Counted from the stretch's first letter, positions 35,124 through 44,077 are shown. The stretch is 64,000 nucleotides of DNA from Micrococcales bacterium (GCA_016703125.1 JADJCR010000004.1:186001-250000); one strand, 5' to 3'. Notes: generated from the sequence alone by a model not told the origin. Program-made: numbers and translations.

Positions 35124-36721
35124 GTTCCCTGGTCTCGATCGACCGGTTCGTCGAAAACCCGGCCCTCGACGAGGTCGCTGTCGATGTCCTGGTCGTGGGG
35201 GGCGGCATCACCGGTGCCGCCGTCGCGTACGAAGCAGCAAGCCGCGGACTTCGGGTGACCATGGTCGAGGAGCGCGACTTCGGTGGGGCCACCTCGGCCG
35301 CGACCGGCAAGCTGATCCACGGCGGCCTGCGGTACTTGAAGCAGCTCGAGATCCGCCTGGTCCGGGAGTCGCTGCGAGAACGCCGGATTCTGAGCAACAT
35401 CGCGCCCAACCTCATCGACGTCTACCCCATCGTGCTGCCCGACTCCGACCTGCTGGTGCGAGCCGGACTGACCGCGTACGACATCCTCTCGTGGGACCGC
35501 AACCGCGTGTACGACCCCGCGAAGAAGATCCCGCGCCACCGCTGGCTCGACTCCGAGGAGGCGCTGTACCACGACTGTCTGATGATCAGTCCCGAGCGCC
35601 TGACCCTGGCATTCATCAGGTCGGCGTCGGTCGCGGGCGCGCTGATCTCCAATCACACGCGGGCCGACGCCTTGCTCACCGAGCGCGGCGCGGTCGTCGG
35701 CGCAAGGGTCCATGACGCCTTCACCGGCCGGGAACTGACAATCCACAGCGAGGTGGTGGTCAATGCGACCGGACCTTGGGCGTTCGACACGCTGACGGAA
35801 TCGCCGGTCACTGCCGGCACCGCAGGCCCACCGCCGTCCGTCCGCTCCGAGGGGATCTACCTCATCACCCGTCAGCTGACGGATGTGATGACCCTCCACG
35901 TAACCCCGACGGGGCACTTCAGCTGTGCACCCTGGCGCGGGCACAGCATGATCGGCCCCACCGAGAAGGCCTATCGGGGACCGGTCTCCGACTGGCGCGT
36001 GAGCCGGGAGAGCGTGGAGGAGTTCCTCGCCGCCATCAACACGTCCGGGATGCTGCCCACCGAACTGACCTTGTCGGACGTGCAGCACGCGTACGGCGGG
36101 CTACGACCACTGACCGAGGATGCCGGTGGGGACACGTACAACGCTTCGCGCGCGGCCGAGGTCGTCGATCACGCCGAGCCTGAGCATGGCCGGATCGCGG
36201 GTCTGGTCACCGCTGCGGGCGGCAAATACACCACCAGTCGAGGGTTCGCCCACTCCGTGGTGGAGCTGGTCGCCGGCAAGCTCGGCCGCCGGCTGAGCCC
36301 GAGCCGCACCGCGCAGGCAGCACTGCATGGCTGCGGCACCGGACCCATCGAGGACTTCGTGCAGCACAGCATCCGGCGCAACCCGGACTTCTCCGCCGGG
36401 ACTGTGCGCTACCTGGCCCGTCATCACGGCACCGAGCATGACGAGGTGCTCGACGTCGCGCGCACCGAGCCCGGCTTGTCACACGTCCTGGATGCCGACG
36501 GCGAGATGCTGGCCCAGGTGGCGGTGGCCGCACGCCACGAGTCGGCGCGGACGCTCACGGACGTGCTGCTCCGGCGCACCGGGCTGGGTACCCTGGGGCT
36601 GCCCGCCGACGACGTGCTGGAAGCCTGCGCGGATGTCCTGGGGAACGAACTCGGCTGGGACGACTCCCGCCGCCGGACCGAGGTCGAGCATGCGGTGGCG
36701 GCTCTGTCGCTGCCGTGGTGA
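35120..36721 (+). CDS. FAD-dependent glycerol-3-phosphate dehydrogenase-like protein (GlpD/EryB family)
   Basis: A 533-residue flavoprotein. N-terminal dinucleotide fold VLVVGGGITGAAVAYEAASR, then SAATGKLIHGGLRYL, the GlpD active-site signature, and GGKYTTSR near residue ~370, with a helical C-terminal DAO_C domain. It would oxidise glycerol-3-phosphate or an analogous polyol phosphate and pass electrons to quinone. Its place in an operon with a kinase and an aldolase rather than glpF/glpK argues for a non-glycerol polyol, as in erythritol use by EryB. Ordinary GlpD function remains possible. Confidence 0.88.
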   Translation: MSSLVSIDRFVENPALDEVAVDVLVVGGGITGAAVAYEAASRGLRVTMVEERDFGGATSAATGKLIHGGLRYLKQLEIRLVRESLRERRILSNIAPNLIDVYPIVLPDSDLLVRAGLTAYDILSWDRNRVYDPAKKIPRHRWLDSEEALYHDCLMISPERLTLAFIRSASVAGALISNHTRADALLTERGAVVGARVHDAFTGRELTIHSEVVVNATGPWAFDTLTESPVTAGTAGPPPSVRSEGIYLITRQLTDVMTLHVTPTGHFSCAPWRGHSMIGPTEKAYRGPVSDWRVSRESVEEFLAAINTSGMLPTELTLSDVQHAYGGLRPLTEDAGGDTYNASRAAEVVDHAEPEHGRIAGLVTAAGGKYTTSRGFAHSVVELVAGKLGRRLSPSRTAQAALHGCGTGPIEDFVQHSIRRNPDFSAGTVRYLARHHGTEHDEVLDVARTEPGLSHVLDADGEMLAQVAVAARHESARTLTDVLLRRTGLGTLGLPADDVLEACADVLGNELGWDDSRRRTEVEHAVAALSLPW

Positions 36722-36767
36722 GCAGGCGGGGAACGGCCACTCTCCGAGTTCGCGATGAACCCAGCCG

Positions 36768-37985
36768 TCAGGCACCCGGTGCCGTCCCCGCGATCGCGGC
36801 AGCCACGACCTTGGCGTCATCACCCACACCGAACATCAGTGACGAGCGCCGCGTCCGCATGAAGTGCACCCCGAGGAAGTACAGATCGTCGATGACCGTG
36901 CTGCGCCCATCTTTCTGGAGCGGGAAGCCGGTGGCATCGAAGGCCTCCGGCCAGGGCAGCCAGGCACGGTAGTCAGGGCGGAACCCACCCGCGAACACGA
37001 CAGCGCCCAGGGCAGCCAACGGGATGGAGGCAGGACCGTGCTCCCGGAAGGGGTCGGGCTCCGGGGAATCAGGTTTCGGCAGTCCCCGCTCCTGCGCGGT
37101 ACGCGCGAACAGCTGGAGCAGGTCTGAACGGCGCGCGTCACCCCATGCGACGCTGTTCGGGAGGTCGTCAACGAAGTGGATGCGACCCTCACGGGCGCCG
37201 TCGAAATGGCCGGCGAGTGTGACTCCCATGTCATGCAGGGTCCGGTAGTGCAGGTCATGGCCACCATCGCGGCCCGAACCCTGGACGTTGGCAAACAGGA
37301 GCGCCTGCGGGCCTGGCAACGATGCCACCGGTTGGTCCAGGAACCCGGATTCGACCGCCCACCAGAACATGTCCCGTCCGGCGATCCTGCGGTGCAACCA
37401 CGGCGCTCTGCCACACGCGAGCACGATGTCGCGGCCGGCCTGGTGCAGTTCCTCGGCGATCTGGCAACCGGACTGTCCGCTTCCCACCACCAGGACCCGG
37501 CCCGGTGGCAGGACAGACGGATTGCGGTAGTCGCTCAGATCGAGGGCGGGCAGTGACGGCGGAAGGGATGCGGCACCCGGGGGGCGGTAAGGCCTCTGAT
37601 ACGCCCCGGTCGCCACGACGACCCGGCGGGCGGAGAATTCGCCTTGAGAAGTCCGTGCCCGGAATCCCTCAGTCCGGCGCTCCAGGGACCGGACCTCGAC
37701 CTCCTGCCTGACCGGCGCCCCGGCCGCGTAGCGCTGCAGGTACTCCACGATGCCCGCCCGCGACAGGTACCCCTCCGGGTCGTCGCCGTCGTAAGGCATC
37801 CCCGGGAGGTTCAGCGTGAGCGCACTGGGGGTCACCAGGCAGAAAGAGTCCCAGCGGTCGGTCCAGGCCTGCCCGATTCTGGCGCGGTCCAGCACCAGGT
37901 GTTCGACGCCGGCGCTGGTGAGTTCATGACTGGCAGCCAGCCCTGCCTGCCCGGCACCGATCACGAGGACGTCGGTGCGTTCCAT
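36768..37985 (-). CDS. Flavin-containing NAD(P)-dependent monooxygenase-like protein
   Basis: A 405-residue two-dinucleotide flavoprotein. It has the FAD fold VLVIGAGQAGLAASHEL at the N-terminus, a second Rossmann motif VLVVGSGQSGCQIAEEL (~residue 170) for NADPH, and VVVATGAYQRP. It is similar to CzcO/YUC-type monooxygenases or oxidoreductases; the substrate is unknown. ATG 37985 starts six codons before the FAD motif; the longer frame to 38147 is rejected. It converges with the GlpD-like gene (46-bp gap). Confidence 0.87.
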   Translation of the reverse strand: MERTDVLVIGAGQAGLAASHELTSAGVEHLVLDRARIGQAWTDRWDSFCLVTPSALTLNLPGMPYDGDDPEGYLSRAGIVEYLQRYAAGAPVRQEVEVRSLERRTEGFRARTSQGEFSARRVVVATGAYQRPYRPPGAASLPPSLPALDLSDYRNPSVLPPGRVLVVGSGQSGCQIAEELHQAGRDIVLACGRAPWLHRRIAGRDMFWWAVESGFLDQPVASLPGPQALLFANVQGSGRDGGHDLHYRTLHDMGVTLAGHFDGAREGRIHFVDDLPNSVAWGDARRSDLLQLFARTAQERGLPKPDSPEPDPFREHGPASIPLAALGAVVFAGGFRPDYRAWLPWPEAFDATGFPLQKDGRSTVIDDLYFLGVHFMRTRRSSLMFGVGDDAKVVAAAIAGTAPGA

Positions 37986-38178
37986 GGCGCGCGAGTCTAC
38001 GCCGGAGGGCGCGGCCCGGTCGAGCCCCGGCGGGCTGGGAGGCCGGACCCGAGGGACCGTGCTGGCTCTGCGCGTGTTGCTAGTCCTCGCCGGCTGGGCG
38101 ATGTCATCCGGCCACGACCGGTGCCGTTCGCCACCGGCTCGCGTCACGAAGGCCGCTGACCTCTAGTACAAAGGCGAC

Positions 38179-38952
38179 ATGTCCCAGTCCGTCGCCCTCG
38201 TCACCGGCGCTGCGAACGGTATCGGCCGCGCCACCACCGAACACCTCTTGCGGGACGGGTGGTCCGTGGCCGCGTTCGATGTCGACACCGAGGCGCTCAG
38301 CTCGTTGCCGTCCGGGCCGTGCCTGCACACCGGGCGCCTGGACGTGACCGACGAAGCCCAGTGGCGCGAGGCGGTGGCCGGACTCGATCGCCTGGATCTT
38401 CTGGGCAACAACGCGGGGCTGCTGAGTTCGGCCGACTTCACGCAGATCCCCGCCGCTCGGCACCGGGCCATCGTGGAAGTGAACGTGCTCGGCGTCATCA
38501 ACGGCGCCCTCGCTTCGTTCCCGCTGCTGGCCCAGACCCCCGGGTCGGTAATGGTCAGCCTGGCTTCAGCCTCAGCAATGTACGGCCAGCCAGATCTCGC
38601 GACCTACTCCGCCACGAAGTTCGCGATCCGTGGGCTGACCGAGGCGCTCGACCTCGAATGGGCCGGGCACGACATCCGGGTGCTCGATCTGTGGCCGATG
38701 TTCGTCCGGACTTCCATGGTCGACGGATTGCGAGCAACCTCCGGTGACCGGCTGGGCGTCCACTTGAGCCCGGACGACGTTGCGACGGCCCTGCTCAAGG
38801 CGGTGACACAGGTCCGCGAGAACCCCGCCTCCGCCCGCATCCGGAATCCGCACATCCCCGTCGGCGGTCAGGCCCGCCTACTCACAGCCCTCGCGCAGGT
38901 CACACCGCACTGGGCCAACCGGCTGATCACCAAGGCGGCCACCGGCCGCTGA
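38179..38952 (+). CDS. Short-chain dehydrogenase/reductase
   Basis: A 257-residue classical SDR: cofactor motif TGAANGIG (9-16), NNAG (77-80), and active-site Ser130/Ser132, Tyr143 and Lys147 in YSATK. An Asp at the end of strand 2 (AAFDVD) favours NAD. The substrate is unknown. ATG 38179 follows AAAGG at a reasonable distance. It is divergent from the flavin monooxygenase. Confidence 0.92.
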   Translation: MSQSVALVTGAANGIGRATTEHLLRDGWSVAAFDVDTEALSSLPSGPCLHTGRLDVTDEAQWREAVAGLDRLDLLGNNAGLLSSADFTQIPAARHRAIVEVNVLGVINGALASFPLLAQTPGSVMVSLASASAMYGQPDLATYSATKFAIRGLTEALDLEWAGHDIRVLDLWPMFVRTSMVDGLRATSGDRLGVHLSPDDVATALLKAVTQVRENPASARIRNPHIPVGGQARLLTALAQVTPHWANRLITKAATGR

Positions 38953-38978
38953 TCAACCGCAGGTTCGGCAGTGCCCAG

Positions 38979-38997
38979 GGCGGGTCACCGGCCCGCC
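38979..38997 (+). terminator. Possible hairpin terminator after the SDR gene
   Basis: GGCGGG and CCCGCC flank a 7-nt loop 27 bp after the SDR stop. There is no T-tract, as is common in high-GC Actinobacteria, so the call rests on position and stem only. Confidence 0.35.
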
Positions 38998-39043
38998 ATC
39001 TGCTCCAGCGACTCCGTCACACTGACCGCCCTAGGCTGCACAT

Positions 39044-39949
39044 ATGTCCCGGCATCGTGACCGCCGCGCCACCCGGATCATGGCGGGCGTTGTCCTGATC
39101 TTCTGGGCGCTCACACTGTCGGTTTTCGCATTCACATACCTGACGGGGAATGCTGCGCTGCAGATGCGCGTGGCCGGGCTGGGCAGCGTGGCTCTGTACG
39201 CGATCTGCGTGTGGCACTGCCTGGTCGTCCGGGGCGCGCGTGCTGCGATCCTGTTCTTCGGGCTGGCCGCGGCGCTTGCCTTCGGCGCCGAGTACCTCGG
39301 GGACAACTACGGCCTGATCTTCGGCGCGTACCACTACACCGGCGCGCTCGGCCCGCGCGTGGGCGGCGTTCCCGTACTCATCGTCTTCGTCTGGGGAACG
39401 GTCGTATACGCGGCGTTCGCCATGGTCGACTGGCTGGCCCGCCGCAACGCCCGACCGCCCCACGGTTGGGGTTGGCGCGTCGCCTACGCGCTGCTGGTCG
39501 GGTTCGCCGCCGGGCTCATCACGGCAGCCTGGGACCTGATGGCCGACCCCCTGGCAGTGTCTGGTGTCTGGGAGCAGGTCCTAGGGTCGCAGGCCTGGTG
39601 GTGGTGGGCGGACGGCGGGCCGTACCTCCCGGACCTAAAGAGCTGGAAGGGCGGCGCCGGCATCCCGGTGGAGAACTTCGTCGGCTGGGTGCTGGTGCCG
39701 GCGACCATCGTGGCCGTGTTCTCGCTCGTCTTCCCGGACCCGCCGCGGATCGAGGAGCCATCCGCGGCGGCAGTGCCGGTCCTGGTCTACGGGTTCCTGT
39801 ACCTGACGCTGGCCGGCGGCCTCATCGAGATGGCATGGTTCGATCCCGGCCTCACGCAAGCCCTGCTCATCGGCACGTTCACCATGGGACCGGTGATCGC
39901 GGTGGGGCTGCTGGCCGTCCTGACCGAAGTCTTCCCTGCCGAGACGTGA
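39044..39949 (+). CDS. CruF-like carotenoid biosynthesis membrane protein (COG2324 type)
   Basis: A 301-residue polytopic membrane protein with about eight hydrophobic helices. It has conserved polar spots: FGAEYLGDNYGLIFGAYHYT (~80-99), AAWDLMADP and PVENFVGW. These match the CruF/bisanhydrobacterioruberin-hydratase group, which hydrates C50 or gamma-carotene ends. No crt genes lie nearby, so the exact reaction is uncertain. ATG 39044 is used. Confidence 0.75.
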   Translation: MSRHRDRRATRIMAGVVLIFWALTLSVFAFTYLTGNAALQMRVAGLGSVALYAICVWHCLVVRGARAAILFFGLAAALAFGAEYLGDNYGLIFGAYHYTGALGPRVGGVPVLIVFVWGTVVYAAFAMVDWLARRNARPPHGWGWRVAYALLVGFAAGLITAAWDLMADPLAVSGVWEQVLGSQAWWWWADGGPYLPDLKSWKGGAGIPVENFVGWVLVPATIVAVFSLVFPDPPRIEEPSAAAVPVLVYGFLYLTLAGGLIEMAWFDPGLTQALLIGTFTMGPVIAVGLLAVLTEVFPAET

Positions 39950-39962
39950 ACCCCGTGGAGCA

Positions 39963-40257
39963 TCAGCGGAGCGCGGCCGCCAGGTAGAACAGGGCGACCG
40001 CCGCGCTGACCGACACCCCTCCGACGAGGAGTTGCAGCGTGAGTGATGAGCGCAGGCCGCCGTGCCGACGGTACCTGGCCAACGCGCCAGGCACGGAGAT
40101 CACGTTGTAGACCAGGTTGGTCGGAGTCACGGCCGGACTCGGCACGCCGAACACACTGACCTGGACCGGGCAGCAGGAATACCGCCCCCGACACTCCCAC
40201 CGGGACGGTGATGGCAGCGACGAACAGCCCAGCGAGCAGGGCACCTAGCCATTCCAT
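39963..40257 (-). pseudogene. Remnant of a TauE/SafE-family permease (internally deleted and frameshifted)
   Basis: The N-terminus MEWLGALLAGLFVAAITVP-VGVSGAVFLLP continues, after a one-base switch near 40166-40170, as VQVSVFGVPSPAVTPTNLVYNV, the first repeat of the TSUP (sulfite exporter TauE) family. After ALARYRRHGG it ends within ~30 residues with one more hydrophobic helix. Only ~98 codons remain of the usual ~250. The frameshift alone could be a sequencing error; the missing two-thirds cannot. Confidence 0.72.
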
Positions 40258-40272
40258 CGTTGCTTCCCGACC

Positions 40273-40602
40273 TCAACGCGGGGCGTACATGATGACCGCC
40301 ACGCCGATCAGGCAGACCAGTGCCCCCACGACGTCGTAGCGGTCCGGCTGGAAGCCATCCACCGCCACACCCCACGCCAGGGAACCCGCTACGAACACCC
40401 CGCCGTACGCGGCCAGGATCCGGCCGAAGTCCGGATCGGGCTGCAGGGTGGCCACGAACCCGTAGAGACCCAGTGCGATCACACCAGCGCCCACGAAGAG
40501 CAGCCCCCGGTGTTCCCGAACGCCCTGCCACACCAGCCAGGCGCCGCCGATCTCGGCCACGGCTGCGACCACGAACAGCAGGATCGAACGCACTGTGTCC
40601 AT
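40273..40602 (-). CDS. YnfA-family (UPF0060) membrane protein
   Basis: A 109-residue protein with four transmembrane helices. It has the family motifs AEIGGAWLVWQG in helix 1 and AYGGVFVAGSLAWGVAVDGFQPDRYDVVGA in the second half. It is related to small multidrug resistance transporters; function unclear. ATG 40602 immediately precedes the conserved part; the frame extends to 40899 through the repeat element and is not used there. Confidence 0.9.
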   Translation of the reverse strand: MDTVRSILLFVVAAVAEIGGAWLVWQGVREHRGLLFVGAGVIALGLYGFVATLQPDPDFGRILAAYGGVFVAGSLAWGVAVDGFQPDRYDVVGALVCLIGVAVIMYAPR

Positions 40603-40689
40603 GGCGCAGAGCATGCCAGACGCAATCTCCACCACGGACTTACGCGTCGACGCCTCTGGTCCCGGCAGTGCAGCCGCGGTTCCCGCAAC

Positions 40690-40760
40690 CGGGAGTGAAG
40701 CCCACATCCGGGAGCGATTCTGCAGGGTTGAACCTCTCCCGGGTTGAGGCCTCACTCCCG
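40690..40760. repeat. Nested-hairpin intergenic repeat, copy 5
   Basis: The outer stem CGGGAGTGA/TCACTCCCG is perfect (9 bp). The inner stem CCGGGAG/CTCCCGG encloses GATTCTGCAGGGTTGAAC. It shows the two-level structure of the family most clearly, and lies between the XRE-cupin stop and the ynfA start. Confidence 0.82.
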
Positions 40761-40789
40761 CCTTGAGATCCCGACGCCCCCCGCCTGAC

Positions 40790-41374
40790 TCACGGCGTCG
40801 AGCCGAGTTGGACGACCCGCACGAAGCGCGTGGCGCGACGCCCGTCGTTCTGGTAGGAGTACAGACGATCACTGGCGAGCCGAGCGGAACCTCCGGCATT
40901 CACGACGACGGCATCCACCCCGGTGACTTCGATGGTCAACCGTCCGGTGATGACGAAGAACAACTCCTGCGACCCAGCCGGGTCTGGCTGGGCGTCGTAC
41001 CTATCGCCCGGCTGAAGGGTCCATTCCCAGAGCTCCGCTGAGGGGCTGCCGAGAGTAGCCACCTGCAGGATGGCGCGGCTACCCGCAGTGGATGACCACA
41101 CACCCGCGGCCGATCCCGGAGCATTGACCGACAGTGGGTCGTGTCCGACCTCGCGGGCCAACGACGGGAAGTCCGTGCCCAGGGCGCGTGCGATCTTGTC
41201 GACGGTCACGAGGCTCGGGTTCGCCTGACCGAGTTCGATCTGCGTGAGCATCCGCCGGCTAACCCCCGCCGCATCGGCCAGTTCCTGCACCGTCATCTCC
41301 GCCCGCTGCCGGCGCTGACGCACTTCACCGCCGACGTGGACCACGAAGTCCGGCGTCACCCCGTCACCGGCCAT
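40790..41374 (-). CDS. XRE-family regulator with cupin domain
   Basis: A 194-residue protein. Residues ~15-72 form a helix-turn-helix (VQELADAAGVSRRMLTQIE), and residues ~105-190 a cupin barrel (LQPGDRYDAQPDPAGSQELFFV). Such HTH-cupin proteins control amino-acid or polyamine metabolism. GAGGAGG precedes ATG 41374. It is divergent from the cyclodeaminase/aminotransferase operon across a 48-bp spacer with a perfect dyad, its probable operator. Confidence 0.92.
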   Translation of the reverse strand: MAGDGVTPDFVVHVGGEVRQRRQRAEMTVQELADAAGVSRRMLTQIELGQANPSLVTVDKIARALGTDFPSLAREVGHDPLSVNAPGSAAGVWSSTAGSRAILQVATLGSPSAELWEWTLQPGDRYDAQPDPAGSQELFFVITGRLTIEVTGVDAVVVNAGGSARLASDRLYSYQNDGRRATRFVRVVQLGSTP

Positions 41375-41386
41375 GGCGGCCTCCTC

Positions 41387-41420
41387 TTGAGTTCTAGTCC
41401 AATGAGCAATATACTGCTCA
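41387..41420 (+). promoter_or_regulatory. Sigma-70 promoter with perfect operator dyad, leaderless start
   Basis: TTGAGT (41387), a 17-bp spacer and TATACT (41410) form a near-ideal promoter. The -10 box sits in the centre of the perfect inverted repeat TGAGCA-N6-TGCTCA (41403-41420). The cyclodeaminase ATG at 41423 is seven bases after the -10, so the mRNA is leaderless. The XRE-cupin protein is the expected repressor. Confidence 0.82.
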
Positions 41421-41422
41421 CT

Positions 41423-42331
41423 ATGATCACTGTAGTTGAGGATACCGACCTTCACCTGCCAGAGCCAGAGGTACAGGCCGCTGTACGAGCAGCATTCCTC
41501 GAGCTCGCCGGCGGTCAGGCGGTCCAGCCGCCCCAGGTCGTCACCAAGTTCCCGACCGGTGGCGACGTCATCGCCTACCAGGCCGTCCTGTCCGAGGCCG
41601 GTGTCTACGCCGTCAAAGTCTCTCCGTACATCCCACAACCGGACGGGGCACCCATCGTGACCGCGTGGACGCTGTTGCTGTCCACCCGCACGGGCCAGCC
41701 CCTGCTGCTGGCCGACGCCTCTCGACTCACCGCCGAACGCACCGCCGCCACCAGCGCCGTCGCGGTGGACCTGCTGGCCCGTCCGGATGCCACCACACTG
41801 GCGGTGATCGGCCTCGGACCCATCGGTCAGGCCCACCTGCGCCATGTCCGCCACGTGCGGCCCTTCGGAGATGTCCGGGTCTTCGCACAGTCCATGACAC
41901 AGTCCGCGCTCAACGACCTGGGAGACGTCACCCTCGCCGACTCGGCCGACGAGGCAGCAGCCGGCGCCGATGTGGTCCTGCTGTGCACATCGGCGGCGGC
42001 CCCAGTCATCGACGTCACACGCCTACGCGCCGGCACCCTCGTGACCTCGGTGTCGACCAACGCCCCCAACGCCCACGAGATCGATCCGGGCAGCCTGCAC
42101 GACATGGACGTGTACGCCGACCACACGCCAGCCGCGTTCGCCGCCGCCGGCGAGATGAAGCTCGCTGACGACTTCACCATCGACCACATCCGGGGGGACC
42201 TCCCCGGCCTGCTGTCGGGTACCTCCCCCGGGCCCTCGGGCGAGCGCGTGGTGTTCTTCCGGTCCGTCGGACTGGGCATAGAGGATGCCGCCGTGGCCCG
42301 CGTCGCCCTCGAGGCAGGAGACGCATCGTGA
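41423..42331 (+). CDS. Ornithine cyclodeaminase/mu-crystallin family protein
   Basis: A 302-residue enzyme. N-terminal substrate domain with YAVKVSPYIP and the Rossmann motif AVIGLGPIGQAHL (~133-145), then VVLLCTSAAAPV. The family includes ornithine cyclodeaminase, alanine dehydrogenase and ketimine reductase; the substrate is not readable from sequence. It is leaderless with a regulated promoter, and its stop overlaps the aminotransferase start (GTGA), so the two act together, perhaps interconverting an amino acid and a cyclic imine or ketoacid. Confidence 0.87.
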   Translation: MITVVEDTDLHLPEPEVQAAVRAAFLELAGGQAVQPPQVVTKFPTGGDVIAYQAVLSEAGVYAVKVSPYIPQPDGAPIVTAWTLLLSTRTGQPLLLADASRLTAERTAATSAVAVDLLARPDATTLAVIGLGPIGQAHLRHVRHVRPFGDVRVFAQSMTQSALNDLGDVTLADSADEAAAGADVVLLCTSAAAPVIDVTRLRAGTLVTSVSTNAPNAHEIDPGSLHDMDVYADHTPAAFAAAGEMKLADDFTIDHIRGDLPGLLSGTSPGPSGERVVFFRSVGLGIEDAAVARVALEAGDAS

Positions 42332-43446
42332 AGATCCGCCCCTTCGGTGTCGAGCAGTGGATGAACGAGTACGAGACGCGCTGCACCTACAACCTCGCGG
42401 AGACCTGCGTGGAGTCGCTCACCGTGCGCCAGCTGCTGGACCTCACCGGCCACACCGACCTTCTTCAAGACCTGCTGCCCATGAAGCTGACGTACGGCGA
42501 GATCGAGGGCAGCGACCGGCTGCGCAGCGCCGTGGCCGCACTCTACGCGGAACAGAGCCCACAGAACGTGCTGATCACGCACGGCGCGATCGGCGCAAAC
42601 CATCTGATCTACCTGTCGTTGGTCGAGCCCGGCGATCGGGTGGTCGCGATCGTTCCCTCGTATCAGCAGCACTACTCCATCCCCGAGTCGATAGGGGCCG
42701 AGGTCCGCCTCGTCCACCTGCGGGAGGAGAACAACTGGCAGCCCGACCTCGACGAGTTGGCCGACGCCATCGGCGGGCGCGCCAAGGTGGTGTCGCTGAC
42801 CAACCCGAACAACCCGACCGGTTCACTGGTCGACGCGTCGACCCTGGCGCAGATCAGCCAGTTGTGCGACGCGGCTGGGGCCTACCTGCTGTGCGACGAG
42901 GTCTACCGCGGCATCGACCAGCAGGGGCCGGGCACCACGGCCTCGGTGGCCGATCTCTACCAGCGGGGGATCAGCACGGGCAGCATGTCCAAGGCCTTCT
43001 CCCTGGCTGGCCTGCGCCTCGGCTGGGTCGCTGCACCCACGGATCTGATCGCAGACCTCACCATTCATCGGGACTACAACACGATCAGCGTCGGGATGAT
43101 CGACGATCTTCTGGCAAGCATCGCCCTCGAGCACGCCGACACGATCCTGGCCCGCAATCGCCAACTCGTGCGCGCTAACCACGCGACCTTGTCTGAGTGG
43201 ATCGCACAAGAGAAGCGCATCAGTTGGGTGCCGCCGCGGGGCGGGACCACGGCCCTGTTGAAGTACGACCTCGACCTGACATCCCGGGACCTGTGCGTAC
43301 AACTCGTGGAAGAGACCGGCGTCATGCTGACCCCCGGGAGCGCGCTGGATGTCGAGGGCTACCTGCGGATCGGCTACGCGAACAACCCGCAGGTCCTGGC
43401 CGAAGGGCTACCGCGCTTGAGCGGATTCCTCCGCGGTCGCCCGTAG
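42328..43446 (+). CDS. Class I/II PLP aminotransferase
   Basis: A 372-residue fold-type I enzyme. PLP lysine Lys222 in GSMSKAFSLAG, Asp190 (LLCDEVYRG), Asn162 (NPNNPTG) and a terminal Arg (GYLRIGYA) are present. It uses GTG 42328 overlapping the cyclodeaminase stop. Amino donor and acceptor are unknown; the context suggests catabolism or modification of a diamino acid or imino acid. Its last 39 bp overlap the convergent SemiSWEET gene. Confidence 0.92.
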   Translation: MKIRPFGVEQWMNEYETRCTYNLAETCVESLTVRQLLDLTGHTDLLQDLLPMKLTYGEIEGSDRLRSAVAALYAEQSPQNVLITHGAIGANHLIYLSLVEPGDRVVAIVPSYQQHYSIPESIGAEVRLVHLREENNWQPDLDELADAIGGRAKVVSLTNPNNPTGSLVDASTLAQISQLCDAAGAYLLCDEVYRGIDQQGPGTTASVADLYQRGISTGSMSKAFSLAGLRLGWVAAPTDLIADLTIHRDYNTISVGMIDDLLASIALEHADTILARNRQLVRANHATLSEWIAQEKRISWVPPRGGTTALLKYDLDLTSRDLCVQLVEETGVMLTPGSALDVEGYLRIGYANNPQVLAEGLPRLSGFLRGRP

Positions 43447-43731
43447 CGATACGGGCGAAGGTTCAACCTCCGGGCGGTCATAGACCCGGATGGCGATGAG
43501 CAGGGCAGCTGTCGCGGTGATGGACACCGCGTTGGTGAGGATCAGCGGCACGTCACGGTTGGCCAGACCGTAGGAGAACCACAGCAGGAACCCGACGAAC
43601 AGGATGCTGATCCAGGCCAGCGACACGCCACCGGCATCGCGCTCGCGGATGACGATGCGCAACTGCAACAGCGGGGCCAGGGCCATCACGAGGCCCCAGG
43701 ACGTGGTGATGACAGCGAGAAATGCAGACAT
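43408..43731 (-). CDS. SemiSWEET-type small transporter
   Basis: A 107-residue protein with three helices (triple-helix bundle). It shows the PQ-loop-like LAPLLQLRIVIRERDAGGVS and FVGFLLWFSYGL-NR pattern of bacterial SemiSWEETs, which dimerise to move sugars down a gradient. The tail after residue ~85 is polar and overlaps the aminotransferase gene on the opposite strand. The link to the amino-acid operon is unclear, and the substrate is unknown. Confidence 0.85.
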   Translation of the reverse strand: MSAFLAVITTSWGLVMALAPLLQLRIVIRERDAGGVSLAWISILFVGFLLWFSYGLANRDVPLILTNAVSITATAALLIAIRVYDRPEVEPSPVSLRATAEESAQAR

Positions 43732-44077
43732 GTGACTCCAGACTTCAAGTGGGTGGACGGCAGGCCAGCCACTACCGGAAGTCGCCGCGGCGCACGTCCT
43801 CCCCGTACAAGGGGAAAGTGAGGTGCGTAGCGGTGGTCACCCCTCAACGGTAGCAACGCGGCCGACAAATGGACACAACCGTCGGACGTGATCCCGCCCA
43901 TAGACGCGGGCGGCGCGGCCCGCCACCCACGCGACCGATATCGCCGCGCGGGACTGCGGATGCCGGGATGGACTCTGCCCTTCCAGACGGCCCACCACCT
44001 CAGCGACGGACTGGGGACCGGCCCGACATCATGGCTGCTGTGGACCGCGTCGGGTTCAGCTGCAGCACCCGTGGCGC
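43732..44077. other. Intergenic region, no confident gene
   Basis: 346 bp lie between the SemiSWEET start and the esterase stop. One plus-strand frame (43888-44097) reads as 69 residues ending SAAAPVALSRREL and overlaps the esterase end, but it has no ribosome site and no recognisable motif. Confidence 0.4.
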
